A stretch of DNA of 64,000 nucleotides from Bacteroidota bacterium (GTDB lineage: Bacteria; Bacteroidota; Bacteroidia; J057; JAJTIE01): NCBI GenBank assembly GCA_021300195.1, contig JAJTIE010000032.1, positions 1-64,000 of the forward strand, written 5' to 3'. This document shows positions 16,853 through 23,639 of this stretch, one piece after another. Position numbers and translations under genes: made by a program. The notes beneath the pieces were generated by a model. The model did no database searches and was not told where the DNA came from. It saw only the letters and a list, made by a program, of their open reading frames with translations. Within the stretch, counting starts at the first letter, position 1; each line of letters opens with the position of its first letter.

Positions 16853-19800
16853 ATGCCCCTCTACACCGAAGACCAACTGGAGCAGCAGGCGCTGGCACTG
16901 CTGGCCGACATGGGCTGGGCCTGCCACTATGGGCCCCACCTGGCGCCCGACGCTGCGCAGCCCGAGCGCAGCCGCTGGGAAGACGCCCTGCTGCCCGGCC
17001 AGCTGGCCTACGCCCTGGGGGTGCTGAACCCCACCCTGCCGCAGAGCGCCCTGGACGAGGCCGCGGCCAGGGTAACCCAGCTAGCACATGGGCCCGATGT
17101 GCTGGCCAACAACCTGACCCTGTACCGCTACCTGATAGAGCAGGGCGTGCCCGTGCAGTACAAAAACGCCGAGGGCCACACCGTGAACGACCTGGTGCAG
17201 CTCATCGACTTTGACCAGCCCGGCCGCAACAGCTGCTGGGCCGTCAGCCAGTTCACCCTAAAACCCAAAGACCCGCCCAACCGCAGGCCCGACATCATAC
17301 TGTTTGTCAACGGCCTGCCCCTGGTGGTCATCGAGCTGAAAAACCCTGCCAACGAAGAGGCCGACACCGAGGCAGCCTACCACCAGCTGCAGACCTACAA
17401 GGCCCTGCTGCCCCAGCTCTTCAGCTACAATGCGCTGATGGTGGCATCGGACGGCTTTTTTGCCCGCGCAGGCACCCTGTCGGCAGACTTTGAGCGCTTT
17501 ATGCCCTGGAAGACCGTGGACGCCCAGCCCGTGCCAGATAAAGTGATGCCCCAGCTGGAAGTGATGATACGCGGCATGCTGCGGCCCGATGTGCTGCTGC
17601 GCCTGGTGCGCCACTACACCGTCTTTGAGCAGGGCGAGGGCCGCACCCTCAAGAAGCTGGCCACCTACCACCAGTACAACGCCGTGGAAAAAGCCACCGA
17701 GCGCACCCGCGCCGCAGTGGCCCCCGGCGCCGAGGGGCGCTGTGGCGTGGTATGGCATACGCAGGGCAGCGGCAAAAGCCTTACCATGGTGTTTTATGCA
17801 GGCAAGATGGCGGTGGATGCGCCGCTGGGCAACCCCACCCTGGTGGTGCTGACAGACCGCGCCGACCTGGACGGCCAGCTGCACGAAACCTTCAGCAAAT
17901 GCAAGCTGCTGCTGCGCCAAGAGCCCGCCAAGGCCGAAAGCCGCAGGCACCTGCGCCAGCTGCTACAGGTGGCCAGTGGCGGCATCGTCTTCACCACCAT
18001 ACAGAAGTTTTTGCCCTTTGAGGACGAAGACCAGTACCCCTGCCTGTCGGAGCGGCAGAACATCATTGTGATAGCCGACGAGGCCCACCGCACCCAGTAC
18101 GGCTTCTTGGACGGGCTGGCTCGCCACATGCGCGATGCGCTGCCCCATGCCGCCTTCATCGGCTTCACCGGCACACCCATAGAGAAAGACGACCGCAACA
18201 CGCAGGCCGTATTTGGCGAGTACATAGACATATACGACCTGCAGCAGGCGGTGGAAGATGGCGCCACCGTGAAAATCTACTACGAAAGCAGGCTGGTACG
18301 CATAGCGCTAAGGGAGGGCATGCAGGAGCAGCTGGACACCCTGATAGCCGAGTATGTGGACGACGCCGACCTGACGGCCAGCCAGCGCGCCATTGCCAAA
18401 CATGCCAATCTGGAATCCATCATAGGCGACCCAGGCCGCATACACCGCATAGCCGAAGACATTGTGCAACACTACGGCCAGCGCGTGGCCACCCTGCCCG
18501 GCAAGGGGATGATTGTATGCTACAGCCGCAGGCTCTGTGTGGAGCTATATGAGGCCATGGTGGCCATGCGCCCAGACTGGCACAGCCCCGACGACACACA
18601 GGGCGTACTAAAGGTGGTGATGACCGGCAGCGCCAAAGACCCCGTGCACTGGCAGCCCCATGCACGCAACAAAGAGGGCAACGACCGCATAGCCACCCGC
18701 CTAAAGAATCCACAAGACCCGCTGCAACTCGTCATCGTGTGCGACATGTGGCTCACCGGCTTCGACGCACCGGTACTGCATACCCTGTATGTAGACAAAC
18801 CGATGAAGGGCCACAACCTGGCCCAGGCCATAGCACGTGTAAACCGCGTGTATGGCAAAGACAAAACCGGGGGCCTGGTGGTAGACTACATAGGCATAGC
18901 CCAAGACCTGAAGCAGGTGCTGCTGACCTACGCGGCCAGTGGGGGCAGGGGCAGGCCCACCTTTGACCAAGAAGAGGCCGTGGGCGAAATGCTGAAACGC
19001 TACGAGATAGTATGCCAGCTGTTTGCCGAGCAGCAGCCCGCCTTTGACTACCAGGCGTATTTTCAGCAAGACAAAGCGGGCAAGCTCCGCTTTGTTATCC
19101 AGATGGCCGACTACCTGCTGAACCCCGCCCTCACCAACGGTCGGCAGCGGTTCTTGCAGTTCACTACCGAGCTGCTCAAGGCCTTTGCCCTCTCTGTGCC
19201 CCACCCACAGGCGCTGGCCATACGCGACGAGGTGGGCCTGTTTCAGTATGTGATGACCTACCTGCGCAAGCTGGGCGAAAAAGACAAGAAGTATACCGAC
19301 CGGCAGGTAGACACAGCCATCCGGCAGATCGTGTCGGCGGCGCTGGTGACCCAGGAGATTGTGGATGTATTTGCCACCGCAGGCCTGCAAAAGCCCGAGG
19401 TGTCCATCCTGTCCGAGGAGTTTCTGGCCGAGGTGCAGGGCATGACCGCCCGCAACCTGGCAGCCGAACTGCTGCAGCGCCTGCTGGCCGACGAGATAAA
19501 GCTCCGCTTTGCTACCAACCTGGTGCAGAGTCGCAAGTTCTCCGAGATGCTGCAAGAGGCCGTAAAGCGGTACCAGAATAACCTGATCACCACCGCTCAG
19601 GTAATAGAAGAACTGATACAGCTGGCACGGGGGGTAGACGCTGCACAGCGGCGCGGCGAGCAGCTGGGCCTGAATGAAGCCGAAATGGCCTTTTACGATG
19701 CCCTTGCCACCAGCGAAAGTGCCGTAGCGGTGCTAGGCGACGAAATCCTGAAGGCCATAGCCCACGACTTGGCCGAACACATACGGCGCAATGCCTCCAT

Positions 19801-19942
19801 CGACTGGTCAATCAAAGAAAACGTGCGCGCCAAGATGCGTGTGCTCGTAAAGCGTATATTGAAGCGCTATGACTACCCACCCGACAAGCAGGCCGCCGCT
19901 ACCGAGCTCATCCTGCAACAGTCGGAAAGGTTGTTTGAGTGA
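16853..19942 (+). CDS. hsdR: Type I restriction endonuclease subunit HsdR
   Basis: This 1029-residue motor and nuclease subunit cuts unmethylated DNA after translocation. The N-terminal PD-(D/E)xK nuclease has PDIILFVNG (Asp147) and VVIELKNPA (Glu161, Lys163). The helicase core follows with Walker A HTQGSGKSLT (residues 302-310), DEAH at 409-412, motif III GFTGTPI, and motif VI AQAIARVNR. The C-terminal helical domain (about 780-1029) contacts the methylase. No lesion is seen. It has its own promoter and a duplicated start left upstream at 15581-15610, showing that the gene once sat next to hsdS. Confidence 0.96.
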   Translation: MPLYTEDQLEQQALALLADMGWACHYGPHLAPDAAQPERSRWEDALLPGQLAYALGVLNPTLPQSALDEAAARVTQLAHGPDVLANNLTLYRYLIEQGVPVQYKNAEGHTVNDLVQLIDFDQPGRNSCWAVSQFTLKPKDPPNRRPDIILFVNGLPLVVIELKNPANEEADTEAAYHQLQTYKALLPQLFSYNALMVASDGFFARAGTLSADFERFMPWKTVDAQPVPDKVMPQLEVMIRGMLRPDVLLRLVRHYTVFEQGEGRTLKKLATYHQYNAVEKATERTRAAVAPGAEGRCGVVWHTQGSGKSLTMVFYAGKMAVDAPLGNPTLVVLTDRADLDGQLHETFSKCKLLLRQEPAKAESRRHLRQLLQVASGGIVFTTIQKFLPFEDEDQYPCLSERQNIIVIADEAHRTQYGFLDGLARHMRDALPHAAFIGFTGTPIEKDDRNTQAVFGEYIDIYDLQQAVEDGATVKIYYESRLVRIALREGMQEQLDTLIAEYVDDADLTASQRAIAKHANLESIIGDPGRIHRIAEDIVQHYGQRVATLPGKGMIVCYSRRLCVELYEAMVAMRPDWHSPDDTQGVLKVVMTGSAKDPVHWQPHARNKEGNDRIATRLKNPQDPLQLVIVCDMWLTGFDAPVLHTLYVDKPMKGHNLAQAIARVNRVYGKDKTGGLVVDYIGIAQDLKQVLLTYAASGGRGRPTFDQEEAVGEMLKRYEIVCQLFAEQQPAFDYQAYFQQDKAGKLRFVIQMADYLLNPALTNGRQRFLQFTTELLKAFALSVPHPQALAIRDEVGLFQYVMTYLRKLGEKDKKYTDRQVDTAIRQIVSAALVTQEIVDVFATAGLQKPEVSILSEEFLAEVQGMTARNLAAELLQRLLADEIKLRFATNLVQSRKFSEMLQEAVKRYQNNLITTAQVIEELIQLARGVDAAQRRGEQLGLNEAEMAFYDALATSESAVAVLGDEILKAIAHDLAEHIRRNASIDWSIKENVRAKMRVLVKRILKRYDYPPDKQAAATELILQQSERLFE

Positions 19943-20010
19943 TTTTTTTAAAACTTAGCTGCGCAAAGTAGACTAAAATTGCCGATGGTTTTATTTGGAT
20001 AAACTATACT

Positions 20011-20805
20011 ATGAAAACAATTTTAATATTAGTAGGCGTTGGGCTTTTTATTTGTTTTCTGGCAAAGGTAAAGAAGAATCACAAAAAAGTGGCAATTGGC
20101 CAACGAGACAATGAATTTAAGTCCAAAATAAATGAACTCTATTTCCCCGACAGAGTTGATGCCATAAAATGGCATATTGCGGCAATAGACAGGGGATTTA
20201 AAAACGGGGACTTCGGACTTGTTAATCTTTCATATGCGAAACTCATCGAGAGTATTCGACAACAAAATGAAAATGAGAAGGGGAATTATGAGGACGTACT
20301 AAAAACAATAAAGAATGAATATACTAAATTCAGAAATGTCTATGGTTTTGAGTACCCTGAGCAATTCTTACCACCAGCAGAAAGAAGGTTCAAGTCAACG
20401 TCAAGTAAATTAGATTCATCTTCGAAAAACAAAAAAAGAGATTATACCTCATACCTAATCATTGACGGTAATGCAATACGTGATATGAAAGCTCTATTTG
20501 ACTTGGCTGGTAACAGTGACGGTTTTAATAGAGATTTTTGGATTACAGACAAGGGGAAATCTACTTTATTAGCTAAAGTATTAAGTGTTTATTCTTTCGA
20601 ATTGGACACAAAAAACTTCAGGTTGTTGATTAATAAAGCAAATAGGTTTATCAAGCAGATGAGAATAGAAGCTCCGGATTATTGGAATGAGTTTCCACTT
20701 TACAATATCGTCGACTTGAATGAGTCATATCCAATAAATATAACAACAGATATACTAACAAAACTTCAATATTTAAGTGTGAGTGAGCGGCTTTATTTTT
20801 TTTGA
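20011..20805 (+). CDS. AT-rich membrane-anchored protein of unknown function, 5' part
   Basis: This 264-residue frame starts with one membrane helix (ILILVGVGLFICFLAKV, residues about 4-20) and continues as a charged soluble protein that I do not recognise. The DNA is much more AT-rich than the RM genes, so it was acquired separately. The frame ends ...SVSERLYFF and stop in a run of eight T (20798-20805 region). Dropping one T joins it smoothly to the following frame (DISGDYWTSQ). The two frames are therefore best read as one gene of about 390 residues with a homopolymer frameshift. Function unknown. Confidence 0.6.
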   Translation: MKTILILVGVGLFICFLAKVKKNHKKVAIGQRDNEFKSKINELYFPDRVDAIKWHIAAIDRGFKNGDFGLVNLSYAKLIESIRQQNENEKGNYEDVLKTIKNEYTKFRNVYGFEYPEQFLPPAERRFKSTSSKLDSSSKNKKRDYTSYLIIDGNAIRDMKALFDLAGNSDGFNRDFWITDKGKSTLLAKVLSVYSFELDTKNFRLLINKANRFIKQMRIEAPDYWNEFPLYNIVDLNESYPINITTDILTKLQYLSVSERLYFF

Positions 20806-21187
20806 TATTTCGGGTGATTATTGGACTAGTCAAAGTAGCCATAAAACGAGAAGTATAGGTTTAGATGAGAAGAGTGCTCTTAGTAAATTTGTAAAGTTAG
20901 GCTTCTTCTCAGAATCAAAGGACCTGGAGAGCATTCCTGGCATTGTAGGCAAAAGAGAGCTTAAGGAATTCGCAGATAAATGCGAATTTGAATTAAAAAA
21001 ATCGTGGACAGTAGAGAAGATGTTCGACTATGCTATGGCTACGGAAAAGGGAAGGGAATTTTTGAGAAGTTTTTTGGACACAAAGCAGGTCTGGAAGTTT
21101 AACAGCATTTACAAAGAGGACTTCAATGCAATTGTTGCTCGTCAGGAAAAAATAAAAAAAGTGGCGGACCTGATATGTATGGTTTGA
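20783..21187 (+). CDS. AT-rich protein, 3' part of the frameshifted gene
   Basis: The frame is open from a GTG at 20783 (overlapping the previous stop) to TGA at 21187. The useful sequence begins after the T8 run with DISGDYWTSQSSHKTRS. It continues through GKRELKEFADKCEFELKK, which is faintly reminiscent of a SAP-type helix-extended-loop-helix, but that is weak. Codon use and base composition match 20011-20805, supporting a single original gene. It ends 18 bp before the left end of the IS3 element, so its C-terminus may have been altered by that insertion. No function assigned. Confidence 0.5.
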   Translation: MSGFIFFDISGDYWTSQSSHKTRSIGLDEKSALSKFVKLGFFSESKDLESIPGIVGKRELKEFADKCEFELKKSWTVEKMFDYAMATEKGREFLRSFLDTKQVWKFNSIYKEDFNAIVARQEKIKKVADLICMV

Positions 21188-22006
21188 GTGAAAAGAATAT
21201 AGCCTGTGTCTTCCCCCCTTTTTTTGATACAGATTAAAGTATTCGTTTGAGGTTAAGTCGTTGAGTGCTGAATGTGGTCTATAGTGGTTGTAGTGCTGTA
21301 GCCACTGTTGACTTATCATGCGGGCATGGTGCAGGTTTTCAAACACATGTGCGTCCAGCACCTCTCTTCGGTATGTGCCGTTAAATCGCTCTATAAGGGC
21401 ATTTTGCGTGGGCTTTCCAGGTTGCATGTACTGGATTTGGACGTGGTGTTTGTTGCACCAGTCTTCGAGTTCTTCGCTGATGAATTCGGGCCCATTGTCA
21501 GTACCGATGGCTTTGGGCAGGGTGTAGGTGTCGCGCAGCATCTCCAGCACGCGCAGGGCGGGCAATGAGGTGTCAATTTCCACGTGCAGCACCTAGCGGT
21601 TGTAGTCGTCCATGATATTCAGGGCGCGGAAACTGCGTCCGTTCCAGAGGCTGTCGTGTACAAAATCCATGCTCCACACCTGGTTGGGGCCCTGGGGCTG
21701 TAGGAGGGGCTGCTTAACGCGGGCAGGCAGGCGTTTTTTGGCCTTGCGGCGCAGATTTAAGCGCAACTGGGTGTACACGCGGTAGAGCCGCTTGTGGTTC
21801 CATGTATGGCCTTGCTGTCGCAGGCGACGGTAGCACATCCAGAAGCCAATGTACGGGTGGTGGGTGACCAGTTCGGTCAAAGCGTCGATGAGGGGGCCGT
21901 CGTTGCAGCGGCGGTGTTGATAGGCGTAGGTGCTGCGCGGCAGGTGCAAGAGCTTGCAGGCTTGCCGCTGGCTTACACCGTACGCTTCTATCATGTGTTT
22001 GCACAC
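20993..22006 (-). pseudogene. IS3 transposase OrfB with internal stop
   Basis: This is the DDE integrase domain of an IS3 transposase. The upstream frame (21593-22006) contains an HTH_21 region and the first catalytic Asp (VWSMDFVHD). The downstream frame (20993-21592) contains the second Asp (GTDNGPEF) and the Glu (NALIERFNGTYRREVLD). Between them DDYNR is followed by TAG (21593-21595) where a sense codon is expected before VLHVEIDTSLP. No frame change occurs, so this is a simple nonsense mutation. The C-terminal frame reads past the likely IS end into flanking DNA, so the true orfB end is uncertain. Confidence 0.85.
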
Positions 22007-22390
22007 GGAGCGCCGCTGTGTAGCCCCTAAAGCTTTTTTTCGACAGCGTCCTTAAAGGCGTGGTGCAGCAGGCTTAGCTCTGCATACATCTTTTTCAGCC
22101 GGGCGTTCTCCTCTTCCAGCTCACGTACACGTTTCAGTTCGCTGGCTTCCATGCCGCCATACCGTGCCTTGCAGCGGTGGAAGGTGGCGGGGCTGATGCC
22201 GTGCTCGCGACAAATGTCTGCAACTTTTACGCCTTGTTCGTGCTGCTTCAGCAGCTGTACTATTTGGGTCTCGGTGATTCTTATGCGCTTCATACTTCGG
22301 AATTTACAAATGAATGAAAAACTGACGCGCCCCATAAGGGGCTTGTCTTGGGGCTCTCAGATGAATGGCCGAAGAAGGGGGAAGCTTACA
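21205..22390 (-). mobile_element. IS3-family insertion sequence (inactivated)
   Basis: It carries orfA and orfB on the minus strand joined by a -1 slippery A7G. Candidate imperfect terminal inverted repeats are TGTGTCTTCCCCCC at 21205-21218 and TGTAAGCTTCCCCC (reverse complement of 22377-22390). No clear target duplication is seen, so the outer limits are approximate. A TAG codon inside orfB makes it non-autonomous. Confidence 0.7.
22027..22293 (-). CDS. IS3 transposase OrfA (HTH, leucine zipper)
   Basis: This protein of about 88 residues starts MKRIRITETQIVQLLKQHEQ. It has the HTH of IS3 OrfA (VADICREHGISPATFHRCKARYGG) and a leucine-zipper helix (LKRVRELEEENARLKKMYAEL). The end VEKKL and stop contains AAAAAAAG, the usual -1 frameshift site that fuses OrfA to OrfB; the -1 frame continues KKALGATQRRSVCKHMIEAY into OrfB. 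The fusion would still hit the TAG in orfB. OrfA alone can act as a repressor of transposition. Confidence 0.88.
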   Translation of the reverse strand: MKRIRITETQIVQLLKQHEQGVKVADICREHGISPATFHRCKARYGGMEASELKRVRELEEENARLKKMYAELSLLHHAFKDAVEKKL

Positions 22391-22451
22391 CTACTTTTCT
22401 GCATACGCACCTACCACCTCTTCTCTCTAGCCGCATCGCTGCGCAGCAGGT

Positions 22452-22607
22452 CTATTTGCGCAGGTAACGGTAGGTCCTATCTACCGTGCTGTGGCCGCAC
22501 CTCTGCTGTAGGGTAGGGATGGCCAGCCCGGCTATGCAGGCAGCCTCCTCCTCCCTGGCAGGTGTACAGTACACGGGCTGAAATAGCCAAATGCACTTCG
22601 GCTGCAT
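22452..22607 (-). pseudogene. Remnant of a tyrosine recombinase C-terminus
   Basis: A 51-residue frame too short for routine detection begins MQPKCIWLFQPVYC and ends with the segment RCGHSTVDRTYRYLRK. The ending resembles the last box of tyrosine recombinases (LGHSS..TT.RYL), including a candidate catalytic Tyr. Everything upstream of the C-terminal box is missing. It is probably the tail of an older integrase in the same attachment region. The assignment rests on a short motif. Confidence 0.35.
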
Positions 22608-22733
22608 ACATGCTCCAGGAAAAAGACCAAGCCGAAATGAGGCTAAGACCGCATCGGGTGGGGTACATCTCTTGCCTGCTTAAATCATACTGAGCGAATA
22701 CAGTTTTCAAGGCCCCAGGAGAATAGGAAAGAA

Positions 22734-22799
22734 TTGGTAATTCTTGGCAAGCGTTGGTAATTCTTGGCAAGCGTTGGTAATTCTTGGCAAGCGTTGGTA
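22734..22799. repeat. Tandem 20-bp iterons, three copies plus a partial
   Basis: The unit TTGGTAATTC-TTGGCAAGCG repeats exactly at 22734, 22754 and 22774, with a partial fourth copy at 22794. Each unit is itself two related 10-mers (TTGGTAA and TTGGCAA), giving a site every helical turn. It lies 67 bp upstream of the excisionase-like gene. Confidence 0.9.
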
Positions 22800-22866
22800 G
22801 GGGGATTGCCAGTCCAAAGCGGGGGGCACTCTGCGTGTGCTTATTTTTGGGCGTAGCAGAAGCGCC

Positions 22867-23127
22867 ATGAAAGAGGGTATTGTCGTATTAAGTAGCAAAC
22901 AGCTGGAGGCACTTATTGAGGAGGTGGTAGAGCGAATTTTGCAGCAAACCAATTCGCCAACCGTGCCCGAAGAGTGGCTTAGTCTGAAGGAAGCCTGTGC
23001 CTACCTCACTGTAAGCAAGCCCACACTGTACCGCATGCGCTTGAACGGCGTACTGAAGGGGAGAACAATTGGCCGCAAGGTACTTTTTCGCAGAAGTGAA
23101 CTGGATGCCTTTTTGGAGAAATGTTAA
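22867..23127 (+). CDS. Excisionase-like helix-turn-helix protein
   Basis: An 86-residue DNA-binding protein. An N-terminal helix (SSKQLEALIEEVVERILQQ) precedes a winged MerR/excisionase-type HTH (WLSLKEACAYLTVSKPTLYRMRLNG, then IGRKVLFRRSELDAFL). This architecture is typical of recombination directionality factors beside Bacteroidota integrases. The start is ATG 22867 rather than 22837, to match the family. It lies between the 20-bp iterons and the right att repeat, at the opposite end from the integrase. It probably binds the iterons and promotes excision; that is inferred from position. Confidence 0.8.
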   Translation: MKEGIVVLSSKQLEALIEEVVERILQQTNSPTVPEEWLSLKEACAYLTVSKPTLYRMRLNGVLKGRTIGRKVLFRRSELDAFLEKC

Positions 23128-23258
23128 GGCCCGACACATTTCTCATCCGTCTACCCACTGCGCACAAAAAGTTGAAGGCTCAGAACTGAATAGTCCTGGC
23201 ACAAGTACCCTATCAGAAAAAAAATAGGGGGAGCCAGTTTATTTTTGCGGATTAAAAT

Positions 23259-23299
23259 TTGACTAACAGGTAGACTAGCAAAAATCTAACTACCTGTTA
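23259..23299. repeat. TTGACTAAC copy and a 10-bp inverted repeat beside the right att site
   Basis: TTGACTAAC lies at 23259-23267, the third copy of the motif found before int. It overlaps the perfect inverted repeat TAACAGGTAG (23264-23273) and CTACCTGTTA (23290-23299), 16 bases apart, ending 13 bp before the att core. No T run follows, so it is unlikely to be a terminator. Confidence 0.65.
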
Positions 23300-23313
23300 A
23301 TCACGGTATTTTG

Positions 23314-23388
<75 letters not shown>

Positions 23389-23400
23389 GGAATTGGGCAG

Positions 23401-23431
23401 CAAATATACGAACAAGCAGCATACCTGCAAG
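23401..23431 (-). promoter_or_regulatory. Promoter of tRNA-Ala
   Basis: On the minus strand TATATTTG (complement of 23401-23408) is a perfect TAnnTTTG -7 box 13 bp before the tRNA 5' end. A TTG-type -33 element lies about 19 bp further upstream. Confidence 0.6.
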
Positions 23432-23639
23432 CGGAATATCGGTTTCCCCTACAGAAAAAATGAAGGATAGGTACCTGTGCCCCTACCCCACCCCCACTGT
23501 AGCACAATTGGCACAAAATAAACAGCGCCAAAAACCGCAAGCCGGCGCACCGGAACAGATAATGCATATATTACGTTGCGTACAAGGCTGCCCCAGCCTG
23601 TGGCTACCCCTAGCACCCCGTGATGTACTGAAAATACCG

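Noticed and set aside
15864-21595. Two in-frame TAG codons in the island as a sign of TAG recoding
   Set aside because: TAG ends mqnE, the integrase and other intact genes in the window, so these are ordinary nonsense mutations.
22734-22799. CRISPR array
   Set aside because: The 20-bp units are directly adjacent with no spacers and no cas genes are near.
23460-23639. N-terminal extension of FadN
   Set aside because: Sixty residues of unrelated sequence before the family start; ATG 23640 gives the normal protein.
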